Below are positions 28,901-36,245 of a DNA stretch of 64,000 nucleotides, piece by piece (the stretch's first letter is position 1; every line of letters starts with the position of its first letter). Source of the stretch: HGM04593 sp045654645 (lineage in GTDB: Bacteria > Bacteroidota > Bacteroidia > Bacteroidales > Bacteroidaceae); the NCBI GenBank assembly GCA_045654645.1, contig JAZONR010000063.1:100611-164610 (forward strand). The letters run 5' to 3'. A program made the position numbers and the translations under genes. The notes beneath the pieces were generated by a model. That model was not told where the DNA came from, ran no database searches, and worked only from the letters and a program-made list of their open reading frames with translations.

Positions 28901-30445
28901 CTTGTTGTCGATGATATACATAAGCTTTGACTTGGCCGATGCCGAAAGTTCGCTGTTCGACATAAGCTTAAGATAGTTATCATAGATTTGCTCGAGGGTT
29001 GAAGGCGCGGCAATGTTGGGCAACCTCAGGTTGCGCTCCACAGCCTCCATAAATTCCTCCGGCTCAACATTCAGTTCGCGCAACTCTTCCATTTCGGACC
29101 TCGATAGTTTCAACTCATCGCGCAGTTTTCCTTTCTCGTTGAGCTTTGCATTACCCCCTTTGGGACGCCAATGGGTCATTTTCATTACACCAAGCGTAGC
29201 TGTTCCTTCAAGAAAATCATTGACGATATCAATTGGTTCAATCTCGATGTCGTCATACACCTTCTGCATTTCACCAGACGCCGTAAAAACAGCCGATTCG
29301 GCACTTAGCACACCGGCCGAAGCCATCATCTTGCGACCACCGGTGAGCCCGCGCGTTGCTCCGCGCAAGCCGGCACCCACAGCGCCCACAGTGCCACCGG
29401 TGATAAATCCTCGCGCAAACGCACCCGCCGCTTTACCGCCATCTACACCGCTGTCATAGAGAATATCATCGGCAATGCTGTGTGCCACGTCGTATGTTCC
29501 CAATGTGAGACCTTGCGTTGCCGCACTCTGCATCATCCTATTGCCCAACTTGCCCACAATAGCGCGCTCGGCCATTTTAGAGGCAAAGGCTTTGGATATT
29601 CCATCGGCTGCGCCATAGGAATATATGCGCGAAGCAAGGCTGCGAGTTGCAAGGTTTGTTGCACCACCCACCAGTTTACCGGCCACAGAGCCTGCACCAT
29701 AGAATGCCGGGGCATCTACCAAAAGGCTTCCGACACCCGATGCCAAACGGTCGAACCAGTTGGCGTCATACCTTGCGAGCGCCTCATTTTCCAGCAGGAC
29801 ATCATTCTTGTCCCTAAAGGCATAGTTAAAGCCCTTTCCAAGGAGTGAATTGTTGATGGTAGATTTTAGAATATAGTCTCCGTGCCCCTTGGGCATCTTC
29901 TCCTTTATATACTCCTCTATCATCTTGTCGTGCAGGGCGGGCTTCACAAAGTCGTTTGTATACTGCCCGGCATCAAAACCGCCATCACGTGCAAGCGGCT
30001 CGGCCATACGCTGCAGATGCCCATCATCGAGCCCCGACACAGTCTTGTCAATAACCTTGAACGGGTCTTTAATCTTCTTCTTTTTGTTATCCTCGAAAAC
30101 AGGACGCACTGTTTGATTGTAATATGTTTCGGCAAAATCATTCAGGGCGCGAGGGGAACGCGCATAGATACCTTTTATGCGCTCCGGGGTTGCCACCAGC
30201 ATCATATCGGCCAAATGTTGCTGTTTAACCCTGTTGGCTACGGAGTTTTTCTCATCGTAACCGCCCTGTGAAAAGGCATCCCATTGGTTGTTTGCCTGGG
30301 CAAAGCCCGTTTCGGTGGCAGACAGCCCATCATCATACACACTTGGGCTCTGTTCAAAGCCGCCATTGAAGGAGTTTGACAAATAGTTGTCGTTAGCCTT
30401 CTTCTTTTTCTCTTCATTGTTTAAGGAATACATAATATCTTTCAT
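25961..30445 (-). CDS. Giant polyvalent/ejection protein with zincin motif
   Basis: 1494 residues. The N-terminal ~230 residues are charged and helical. Residues 235-390 are rich in Gly/Ala with amphipathic stretches (GAGSVAGKLVGGATNLATRS, GAFARGFITGGTVGAVGAG) as in proteins ejected with phage DNA. HETVAH at 857-862 in a context of ELEKTFVHETVAHDGF is an HExxH zincin motif of the metallopeptidase kind seen in polyvalent phage proteins. A later region (NLRDVLHEPSFFATYPELA, IACRYDNKNKKILL) resembles a large-polyvalent-protein-associated (LPD) domain. Likely packaged in the virion and injected. Start overlaps the upstream stop (ATGA). Confidence 0.7.
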   Translation of the reverse strand: MKDIMYSLNNEEKKKKANDNYLSNSFNGGFEQSPSVYDDGLSATETGFAQANNQWDAFSQGGYDEKNSVANRVKQQHLADMMLVATPERIKGIYARSPRALNDFAETYYNQTVRPVFEDNKKKKIKDPFKVIDKTVSGLDDGHLQRMAEPLARDGGFDAGQYTNDFVKPALHDKMIEEYIKEKMPKGHGDYILKSTINNSLLGKGFNYAFRDKNDVLLENEALARYDANWFDRLASGVGSLLVDAPAFYGAGSVAGKLVGGATNLATRSLASRIYSYGAADGISKAFASKMAERAIVGKLGNRMMQSAATQGLTLGTYDVAHSIADDILYDSGVDGGKAAGAFARGFITGGTVGAVGAGLRGATRGLTGGRKMMASAGVLSAESAVFTASGEMQKVYDDIEIEPIDIVNDFLEGTATLGVMKMTHWRPKGGNAKLNEKGKLRDELKLSRSEMEELRELNVEPEEFMEAVERNLRLPNIAAPSTLEQIYDNYLKLMSNSELSASAKSKLMYIIDNKVTSTPPVPFDYRAYKNSSGRWVLNTFDAEGRLLERNIYPHSGVAYNKMLVECANIRRNRISAFENELLQGVDSQNFLRQAGLYAQEKGIAADDLASILYRRAKKEPLAPWEEGAVNDILERSTYEQTGMVQMLADKRRALESDYGLQEGALLTKINEPFYMCNEAENAALNAYEHFVRREVETLKKGTDEVRKQQLAALAADSPYKGMSNDEVKHNEVQDFYRAHPEKQGPSGSGNFKEKPIEIEDEGDPEYVWNYEGNNITRTEIENYKEVAQKLADKFNAKVDFISDEREIPLPDANDKYDVANYNNRVMSLGWLDSKGRITINLPNIASVEELEKTFVHETVAHDGFNKLFGNHLNTFLEEVYRKASPDVREGIERVHSKYRRFKNMYISIEEYLAELSEKANLTSEERSLKTSFKDFIRGSLLRLNIYTGRNRRITEQDLIGLIRQHAKYISKNVAPADYRKRVFGGFEAAKMDERTYSDRAAYADDVRARLKEGNYLRRTPNELYDHKAYRHYELMPEDMQETFRRRWNTTDEFIRNQKGDDHFRFIGEKGANNLAYYEGRDVDVNLASAKAMHQRGESPRLIKQLTGWELGPDEMWRMEMPDNRLRVNDQLYNSLLRTDEKLAKRYQELREVPIDSWDHNDFFLWGRIKDAHISFPKGMNLRDVLHEPSFFATYPELATLPVEIVSDANIACRYDNKNKKILLDRSFFISPNNARQMSGVLQNVIQDYEGFSKAVSLNLMAVNTRLGQSYNEAINVIKALEKSKREVPSFDAAGAIDKVFKQQYGFAPREFKLRFPSVDEYIIYRLTHKNLSFSGNVEARNVEGRYGISNHNREFLAGDTEDVPRDRQMVIKKFDDLKKYFTGPLDVIYRWMQNNVTDNKLHFDKDFKRPRRSELSPLERADYEWESSDRLEREIENLQKVNNYGNYDHHWGYGYDRFKEWLQERKDKRKREKNYEDLKKIFPNFKLDPDNKN

Positions 30446-30834
30446 TTTTTGTTTTTAGTTGAATTCATATGCCACAAGAAGCCTGTTCCCTGAAACTCCC
30501 CATTGAAGGGTGTTTTCTTTTGGGCCTTTCTAACCGACGCAGCATCGCCTCCAAGCAGGCGGCTACCGGCAATTGCACCTTTGAAATCGCGCATAGCCTC
30601 TTTATGCTGTGCCCGGATACTCTTGTAGAGAGCGTTATATCTTGGAAAATTGTTTGTTGCAAAGGAGTGATGCACCCCTTTACTGTTGCCAATCAAGGAG
30701 ATAAGATTAGATGCAAAATCAACTATTGCAGCCACGTTGCGTTTGTGGGCAGCCTCTTTCACTCTCGACCTTCGGCGTTCAAGGACATTCTCAACCTTGT
30801 CGCCCAGTAAATCATTTAAATAACTATTCTCCAT
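30442..30834 (-). CDS. Small virion-associated protein
   Basis: 130 residues from the ATG at 30834, downstream of the 173-residue gene by 17 bp. Highly basic and helical (NVLERRRSRVKEAAHKRN; YKSIRAQHKEAMRDFKGA), with a short hydrophobic patch. It lies between an internal virion protein and the polyvalent protein and overlaps the latter by four bases. It is not recognised as a family, but context points to an ejected or internal virion protein. Confidence 0.6.
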   Translation of the reverse strand: MENSYLNDLLGDKVENVLERRRSRVKEAAHKRNVAAIVDFASNLISLIGNSKGVHHSFATNNFPRYNALYKSIRAQHKEAMRDFKGAIAGSRLLGGDAASVRKAQKKTPFNGEFQGTGFLWHMNSTKNKK

Positions 30835-30851
30835 TACACAACTGTTTTTTT

Positions 30852-31373
30852 TTAGCGTTCCTTGCCCCATTCTGCACCAAGCATAGCATTCTGAAACAGA
30901 TTGAGGCCATTGGCAGCTGCTGTAACTGCCATTCTTTCATCCATAGCAGTGTCATTGAGTTCGCCATTGAGAAGCGCCGCCCTGTTTTGACGATGCATTG
31001 CATCGATACTGCTCTTGCGGTTGCCATCCATTGAAGCAAGGTTAGTAATAACATTGTCCATTGAACGCAACCCCTGCTCGTTGCGAGCCAGCGAATACTC
31101 GGGCGTTGCACCTGTAACCACGCTGCGGGCACGGTTTTGCTCATTCTGACGGCGCAAACTGTTCTCAACACGCTTCATTGCTGCCGATGCAGCTGTGCTG
31201 TCGAGGAAGTTCTCGTAATAATTACGTTTGAACCACCCCTCCTCCTCGGCCTTGGCCTTGCTGCGCAATTGTTTTCTACTTTCCGATGCTTTTGCGGCAT
31301 CGAGCACTCCTTTCACTCCCGAATAGAGCCCCAGCGCTCCATTCAGTCCGGTCATTACCATTGATAGACTCAT
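30852..31373 (-). CDS. Internal virion (ejection) protein, gp14-like
   Basis: 173 residues starting MSLSMVMTGLNGALGLYSG: an amphipathic Gly/Ala helix at the N-terminus followed by long charged helices (KRVENSLRRQNEQNRAR, MDNVITNLASMDGNRKSS). This layout is that of podovirus internal virion proteins that line the ejection channel. The ATG at 31373 is chosen because the upstream extension (GTG at 31403) runs into the promoter. It is first in the operon 173aa-130aa-1494aa-portal driven by the box promoter at 31390-31425. Confidence 0.65.
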   Translation of the reverse strand: MSLSMVMTGLNGALGLYSGVKGVLDAAKASESRKQLRSKAKAEEEGWFKRNYYENFLDSTAASAAMKRVENSLRRQNEQNRARSVVTGATPEYSLARNEQGLRSMDNVITNLASMDGNRKSSIDAMHRQNRAALLNGELNDTAMDERMAVTAAANGLNLFQNAMLGAEWGKER

Positions 31374-31389
31374 AGCTCTTTTTTTGGCG

Positions 31390-31425
31390 CAAAAGAAATA
31401 CACGAAACAAGAAAGAAGGTTGCTG
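31390..31425 (-). promoter_or_regulatory. Element promoter P4 (virion/portal operon), CAGCAAC box
   Basis: Minus strand: TGTCATTTCAGCAACC with CAGCAACC at 31418-31425, 20-base spacer, TTCTTTTG at 31390-31397 (one mismatch to TAnnTTTG). No TTTG at -33. Leader to the ATG is about 10 bases after the expected start site. The upstream box extends over 16 bases shared with P5. Confidence 0.7.
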
Positions 31426-31465
31426 AAATGACACTATGGAGCAGCAGCAAAGCATAATGTCATTA

Positions 31466-31500
31466 CAGCAACCTTGTGAGAAAATTTTGTGCTATATTCG
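31466..31500 (+). promoter_or_regulatory. Element promoter P3 (78-residue gene), CAGCAAC box
   Basis: Plus strand: TGTCATTACAGCAACCTTG (box CAGCAACC at 31466-31473), 19-base spacer, TATATTCG (31493-31500). With P4 it forms a divergent pair whose boxes are 40 bases apart, giving an inverted repeat of about 16 bp. Confidence 0.65.
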
Positions 31501-31514
31501 CGAATAAAAAATAT

Positions 31515-31751
31515 ATGGTGAAGAAGAGTAGAAATTGTATCAGCCTTGATGATGTACACAGTGAAACACTTGCACTGTTTCACAGGCTGATACAGAGGTT
31601 GGAGAGGCTGACCGCGAATTGTGAGGACCCTGGAACAATAAACCAGGCATTGAAGACAACTGCCGATTTTCTCGTTAAACTGAACAAGGAACGCGAGAAC
31701 GGCAACGACGAGATTGATACCCTGCTGCAACAAACACTACAGGGTATATAA
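31515..31751 (+). CDS. Small helical protein of the element
   Basis: 78 residues from the ATG at 31515; the longer GTG start lies inside the promoter. The sequence is all-helical (DDVHSETLALFHRLIQRLERL, KTTADFLVKLNKERENGNDE) with no recognised domain. It stands alone between a CAGCAAC promoter and a very strong terminator. Possible roles are a small terminase-like or regulatory factor, but neither can be shown. Being transcribed alone from its own box promoter makes it a candidate regulator of the box. Confidence 0.6.
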   Translation: MVKKSRNCISLDDVHSETLALFHRLIQRLERLTANCEDPGTINQALKTTADFLVKLNKERENGNDEIDTLLQQTLQGI

Positions 31752-31800
31752 AGAGTAGCGGGTGGTTGCAAATTGGCAACCACCCGCTACTCTTTATATA
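31745..31800. terminator. Long bidirectional terminator between the 78-residue gene and the repressor
   Basis: A 25-bp perfect stem (TATATAAAGAGTAGCGGGTG...GC, 31745-31769, against 31776-31800) with a 6-base loop. It includes the stop codon of the 78-residue gene and lies 11 bases from the repressor stop, so it serves convergent transcripts. Confidence 0.8.
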
Positions 31801-31810
31801 CATTATCACA

Positions 31811-32440
31811 TTAGAAATTCTCAATTCTGTTCACAACCTTGAAGAGTGCGCACACATCGTTTTTGTTAATGGGGAACGACGGATAGTTGGGCGAAACACA
31901 CCAAATGAGCATTGGATTTTCATTATCGTGATAGCAGCGCTTTATCATACGCGAGTCATTTGTTACTATCATATACACATCGCCGTGCACTATGCCCTCG
32001 TTTCTATCGATACGCTTCACACCTACAATGTCGCCATCATTAATTTCGGGCTCCATCGATGTTCCCGACACGGGAAAGAAGAAGTCGGCATTGCGTCTGG
32101 GCAACGAAATGAATGAAGAGGGCCTCTCGCGCCCGGGGTCAAAAGCATCTCGATACCCGGCACTGACAGGCAAATCATCATAAAATGGAACGCTGCACAC
32201 ATCCATAGCATTCTCCTCAATGAACATTGAGCCCTCGCCAAACAGCAACCACACCGGAGAAATCTCGGGGAAAGAGTCGAGCAATGCATATACCAAGTCT
32301 ATACCCACATTGCCGTCCTCGTTCACCTGGCGATTTAATGTTCTTTGCGGCATACCAAGCATAACACTGGCCCTGTTCACATTAATTTTCTTATAGCGGA
32401 ACAGTTCGGCAACACGTTTTTTAAGTCCTTTATCTCTCAT
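31811..32440 (-). CDS. CI/LexA-type phage repressor (S24 peptidase)
   Basis: 209 residues from the ATG at 32440. The N-terminal helix-turn-helix (RASVMLGMPQRTLNRQV) is followed by a linker with the Ala-Gly bond expected for self-cleavage (SAGY, residues 93-96) and an S24 domain. Catalytic Ser128 (SGTSMEPEINDGD) and Lys167 (MIKRC) are both present. The product should repress the element and be inactivated by self-cleavage, usually through RecA after DNA damage; the trigger here is inference. A 50-residue longer frame is rejected since it runs through the operator. Confidence 0.9.
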   Translation of the reverse strand: MRDKGLKKRVAELFRYKKINVNRASVMLGMPQRTLNRQVNEDGNVGIDLVYALLDSFPEISPVWLLFGEGSMFIEENAMDVCSVPFYDDLPVSAGYRDAFDPGRERPSSFISLPRRNADFFFPVSGTSMEPEINDGDIVGVKRIDRNEGIVHGDVYMIVTNDSRMIKRCYHDNENPMLIWCVSPNYPSFPINKNDVCALFKVVNRIENF

Positions 32441-32486
32441 AACAACATATAAATATTGAGTTTGCGGCAAAGCACCTTTTGCATTC

Positions 32487-32509
32487 CTATTTAGACAATG
32501 TCCAAATAG
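32487..32509. promoter_or_regulatory. 23-bp palindromic operator upstream of the repressor
   Basis: CTATTT-A-GACA-A-TGTC-C-AAATAG: an 11-bp-arm inverted repeat with one mismatched pair. A possible -7 for the repressor gene (TCTATTTG, minus strand) lies at its right edge, which would allow autoregulation. Confidence 0.6.
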
Positions 32510-32525
32510 AAAAAAATAGCTAAAA

Positions 32526-32561
32526 CAGCAACTCGTTTTTTGTATTAAAGTCTTATATTTG
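32526..32561 (+). promoter_or_regulatory. Element promoter P2 (122/64-residue gene pair), CAGCAAC box
   Basis: CAGCAACT (32526-32533), exactly 20 bases, then a perfect -7 TATATTTG (32554-32561). The opposite strand of the box (AGTTGCTG) may be the TTG of the divergent repressor promoter, so the two promoters would compete. Confidence 0.65.
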
Positions 32562-32577
32562 TAGCCACAATTGGCTA
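32562..32577. promoter_or_regulatory. Operator-like repeat TAGCCA-CAAT-TGGCTA at P2
   Basis: Perfect inverted repeat starting right after the -7 box of P2, over the expected start site. The same repeat with one change (TAGCCA-N4-TGACTA) abuts the -7 box of P1 (40924-40939). It is a second candidate site for the CI-type repressor. Confidence 0.5.
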
Positions 32578-32689
32578 TTTGTTTTATCAATCATTATAAT
32601 CGGCTCTAAAAAAGCAGAAAAAAGGAAAGCCGATACAAACATAATACAAATAAAACAAACCACAAAAAAACATTTAATTCTATTTTACT

Positions 32690-33067
32690 ATGAGGAGTAA
32701 AGCGATATACAACAATCCCGCAGGAATTGTTGTGGAAAAATTTATGGAGTGGTGTCATCATCTATACCACATTGCAACAGGAGATAGAAAAGCTAAAAGC
32801 CATCTCACAGAGGAGTATATCATTGGCGAGGAGTATAGCAACGAGCCGTTTGTTAAAGAGTTCCTAAATGAGCGCGCACGCAACATTATGCTCAACAGGT
32901 ACAAAATGGAGATAAGGTCCACCAATGAGCAGTTGTGCAGCAACAAGGGAACTGTTGCAATTGGCAAGGTGAGGCTAAAGAGAAAGAACACACTGGTTGA
33001 TGAAGCCACACTTGTTATAAAGAGAGGAGAGAAAGACAAAATAATATATTGGCAATTCAACAAATAA
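32690..33067 (+). CDS. Hypothetical protein of the element's control region
   Basis: 125 residues, starting MRSKAIYNNPAGIVVEKF. The C-terminal half has the strand pattern of a small alpha+beta domain (GTVAIGKVRLKRKNTLVDEATLVI, read in parts), recalling an NTF2-like fold, but no family is recognised. It is first in a two-gene unit behind P2, divergent from the repressor, the classical position of a Cro- or activator-type protein. No helix-turn-helix is evident. The leader is about 120 bases long. Confidence 0.65.
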   Translation: MRSKAIYNNPAGIVVEKFMEWCHHLYHIATGDRKAKSHLTEEYIIGEEYSNEPFVKEFLNERARNIMLNRYKMEIRSTNEQLCSNKGTVAIGKVRLKRKNTLVDEATLVIKRGEKDKIIYWQFNK

Positions 33068-33080
33068 AGATATAGAGACT

Positions 33081-33275
33081 ATGAGAGCAACAACACTACT
33101 TGCATTGCAGTTTGCAAGCCTCATTGCAATGCTTATTACAGCAGAAAACCTTTTCACCAACAAAATTGCAACATCCATTTTTGCAATAGGCATCTTTCTG
33201 TTTGCACGCACAAGCATATATATAAGCAAGAACAGCAAGAGATTGCTTAAAGAGCTGGAAAAGGAGAAGCATTGA
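33081..33275 (+). CDS. Small membrane protein of the element
   Basis: 64 residues with two hydrophobic segments (LLALQFASLIAMLI; IATSIFAIGIFLFA) and a basic C-terminus (SKRLLKELEKEKH). It starts 13 bp after the 125-residue gene. The size and topology fit a small holin/antiholin or superinfection protein, but no family is recognised. A terminator-bearing repeat follows immediately. Confidence 0.55.
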   Translation: MRATTLLALQFASLIAMLITAENLFTNKIATSIFAIGIFLFARTSIYISKNSKRLLKELEKEKH

Positions 33276-33279
33276 AGCC

Positions 33280-33412
33280 GCACCTGTTACACGAATGAAG
33301 CTGACTAAAAAAGGCTCTTTTGTTGTTATACTCGCAAGCCTAAGAACAGCTCTTTTTATTCAACTTCTCACAAACGAGGGTGCCCCTTTAACTTTTGGGG
33401 CACCCTCGTCTT
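33280..33412 (+). repeat. Dispersed repeat, copy A, inside the element
   Basis: Contains CCGCACCTG..ACACGAA (33278-33295), GAAGCTGACTAAAA and a core 33346-33408 (ACAGCTCTTTTTATTCAACT onwards, ending in a GAGGGTGCCCC hairpin) that is nearly identical, in opposite orientation, to 56174-56256 on the host chromosome. Copy A has about 35 extra bases (33311-33345). Short frames through both copies translate to the same peptide words (ALFIQLLTNEGAPL) but are probably not genes. Confidence 0.8.
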
Positions 33413-33415
33413 TTT
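33375..33415. terminator. Bidirectional terminator in repeat copy A
   Basis: CGAGGGTGCCCC (33375-33386) pairs with GGGGCACCCTCG (33397-33408), then CTTTTTT follows at 33410. It separates the rightward P2 unit from the leftward structural operon. Confidence 0.8.
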
Positions 33416-33431
33416 TAGCAGCAACACACTA

Positions 33432-36245
33432 TCAGCGCAACCTATTGTTCCAAGCAGCATTAACATCAAGTTCAATTGCCGAAATTGCACTGTTGGCACC
33501 AAGACGACCAACAATAGCAACAACAAAATATTTATAGGCTTGAGTGGGAAAATAGGGGAAACGAACATCTTGAAGCCTCTCATATTTCTCACACCCTGAA
33601 ACAAGTTTGAAAGAAGCCCCATCGTTGCTACACAACAGGTAGCAGGCAAGCAACGGCACCCCTTCGGGGAGCGTTTTAGGCATTGAAGCGTAGGCGTGCA
33701 GCAAAAGCTGCATCACACGTTTGGGAAGTTTGGTTCCCCAAATCTGTGGCCGTGTATATAGCAACACGTTATTATCCCCCGACCTCTCTTCGCTGAACTT
33801 CACAATACACGTTCCGGCATTGCATCTCTCAAACATAAGCAGTTCAAACGCACCATAGACACCCCCGGAAACCCTCCCCGAGAACAGTCCCCACGTGTGA
33901 GACTCCAAGGAGTAGACATAAGAATAGGGAAAGGCATCATTGCTTATTATTATCTCGTTATGAGCCGGAGAATATATCACTGCAGCCTCTTTGGCATAAC
34001 CATAAAAATCCTTCACCCGCACACACTTCGACAAGGAGACAAGAGCAGCAATTTGCTGCAGCTTCATAAGCCCCTGGCGCAAAATGGGCGACGCATCACC
34101 ATCGACAGCTTTGGAAAACTCCTTGACACTGGAACCGGTAACAAGCATCATACCCTGACGACCGAGAAACACCACTCCACCACCAATTGCACACACGCTC
34201 AACCTTGAGCAACAACCCTCACGCGAGAGCTGATGCGATGCAACATAGGCCATTGTCCCTGAGCTATCAACCGACATTGCCCATATTCCGTCGGCGCAAA
34301 AAAGATAGAGCGGGAATTGCCCAAACTGCCCCTGTGAAACCACAGAGGTGTTGCCGCAAATGGCAACAATCTCGGCCTGTGAAGGAGAATAGGTATTCTT
34401 GGCCGGAAATACAAAAGGATTATCAACAAGCGACACCTTCAACACATTAGGTCGCACCTCGAACGCCCCGGGCTCAACATCGGGCAAGGTGTCCACAACA
34501 CCCCAGGTAGCATCCACAGGAATATTATTTATATCCTTGAAACTGAAGTTACTGACTTCACGCACTATAGAGAATACAATTTTATCGCCATCGGTAACAT
34601 CACGTGGCACTGCAAAAATTCTGTGCGAAGCATATTGAGCCGGGGGGAAGCTTTTACCATTGTAGGTCCAGCACTTCATCGATGAATTGTATATAACCTC
34701 GTGAACACCAACCTTGTTTTCAAATATCTCAAGCACATATTCATCGGCCACTGATGCCACATCGCCTCCATTGGCAAACACAGCTTGCACCAATACCGTA
34801 TAAGGTAAATACCATTTATGCAAATAATATGCAACATTAAGATATCTGTGGGGTGTGAGTTTAAAAGCCTTGCGATATATGACACCACCCATAGAGATAT
34901 ATACCTGCATCTCCGTAGCCCTGGCATCGGGATAGGAGAGAAAGGGAGGCAGCTCCACCTCGTAGCCGTTCCAGCAAAGAGACGGTTTATCAATGCGTCT
35001 CACCACCACCTCATCTCCGCCCGTTGTAGAGAGCTTTGTGCAGATGCACACATAGTCGGCCTCACGCACAGCAGCTCCACAAGAGAAGAGCATACCGGCT
35101 CCATAGCCACAGAAAAGCATTTCGCGGAGCGATGCCACGTGTAACCTATTGTTATACACATAGGAGCATCCGGCCGCAATGGAATTCAATGACGCAGGCA
35201 TATCACCGGCGTCAAGCATCTGCTGCAATGCAAGATTGACATCCGACACATCACCAAGCTCGCTAAGGACATTACCGTCAATATCAAACTCGGCCACCTT
35301 GTAGAAAAGTGATGCGCCGGCAACCTCTTCATATAGTTTCTCAACACCCTTGAAGGCATAACCCTCCAACTGCCTTGCACGCCCCACAAGAGAAATCCCA
35401 TTGCCTGGTATTGAAGGAGTAGAAAAAACATCTACACCAACAACAATATTCCTCCACGCTTGCAGTGCGCTGCAATCCAATTTGAATTTCACCTTAAAGC
35501 CCCTTACACTTACCGTGTATTTAGACGACGTTGTTGAAGTGTCCAAAGCCTTGGACAACATATTCCTTGCATCGCGCCCCACACCTTTGTCAAAAGTGTT
35601 GTCGCACAGATAAATCACATTGGAACAGTTGATATACGTACCGTCAAACAGGCGCAATGCCACACGAAACAAGGTGCGGTCAATGTAATACCCCTCCTTG
35701 TTTAACAGATGTATGCACTCATCAACAAAACCTTTCTCATTGTAGCCCCAGGTGCTCTCTTCATCCACATCATAACCCGAAGATACAAACTCATTTTCTG
35801 TTGTAACCGACTGCACTTTAGACTCCAGTTCAACTGTAAAGACGGGAACGGAAGGTCTCTCGCCCAGCCAAATATAACTGCCGCTATTAAAAAGAAGATA
35901 CCTCATTCCCCTCTGCGTAAGGCAGCAGGCAATATTTCCAAGAAACTCAACCCCCTCTACCCCATTGAGCTCGGGAAACTCCAACACCACGCGCTTCCAC
36001 TCGGCATCATAGAAATGCACACCACGCTCACTGTCATTTACAACGCAAAGATAGTGCTTTGTATGCGGGTGCCAATAGATGGCGAAATACTCAGTCTCAA
36101 GCTCCGCCACTTGCCCAAGGGCCGGCATCGGCTGCAACACACCGTTGTTCATACGCAGATTAACGACATCCATACACTCGCCATCGGCCGCCAATGACAC
36201 ATCACCGCTGCGGTTCAACCCCTTAAACGAAAAACTCTTATGCAT
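33432..36245 (-). CDS. Tail stabilisation protein-like (P22 gp10-type)
   Basis: 937 residues beginning MHKSFSFKGLNRSGDVSLAA; this opening and the following repeated beta-rich blades (YFAIYWHPHTKHYLCVVND, MRYLLFNSGSYIWLGE) match the tail accessory/stabilisation proteins of podoviruses and crAss-like phages, which close the portal vertex. It is the last gene of the capsid operon, overlaps the lipoprotein gene by 31 bp and ends near a bidirectional terminator. Since no separate fibre gene exists, this large protein is also the best candidate for contact with recipient cells. Confidence 0.7.
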   Translation of the reverse strand: MHKSFSFKGLNRSGDVSLAADGECMDVVNLRMNNGVLQPMPALGQVAELETEYFAIYWHPHTKHYLCVVNDSERGVHFYDAEWKRVVLEFPELNGVEGVEFLGNIACCLTQRGMRYLLFNSGSYIWLGERPSVPVFTVELESKVQSVTTENEFVSSGYDVDEESTWGYNEKGFVDECIHLLNKEGYYIDRTLFRVALRLFDGTYINCSNVIYLCDNTFDKGVGRDARNMLSKALDTSTTSSKYTVSVRGFKVKFKLDCSALQAWRNIVVGVDVFSTPSIPGNGISLVGRARQLEGYAFKGVEKLYEEVAGASLFYKVAEFDIDGNVLSELGDVSDVNLALQQMLDAGDMPASLNSIAAGCSYVYNNRLHVASLREMLFCGYGAGMLFSCGAAVREADYVCICTKLSTTGGDEVVVRRIDKPSLCWNGYEVELPPFLSYPDARATEMQVYISMGGVIYRKAFKLTPHRYLNVAYYLHKWYLPYTVLVQAVFANGGDVASVADEYVLEIFENKVGVHEVIYNSSMKCWTYNGKSFPPAQYASHRIFAVPRDVTDGDKIVFSIVREVSNFSFKDINNIPVDATWGVVDTLPDVEPGAFEVRPNVLKVSLVDNPFVFPAKNTYSPSQAEIVAICGNTSVVSQGQFGQFPLYLFCADGIWAMSVDSSGTMAYVASHQLSREGCCSRLSVCAIGGGVVFLGRQGMMLVTGSSVKEFSKAVDGDASPILRQGLMKLQQIAALVSLSKCVRVKDFYGYAKEAAVIYSPAHNEIIISNDAFPYSYVYSLESHTWGLFSGRVSGGVYGAFELLMFERCNAGTCIVKFSEERSGDNNVLLYTRPQIWGTKLPKRVMQLLLHAYASMPKTLPEGVPLLACYLLCSNDGASFKLVSGCEKYERLQDVRFPYFPTQAYKYFVVAIVGRLGANSAISAIELDVNAAWNNRLR

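Noticed and set aside
32440..32590. 50-residue N-terminal extension of the repressor
   Set aside because: It would run through the palindromic operator and promoter boxes, is Cys/Phe-rich, and S24 repressors begin close to the helix-turn-helix.
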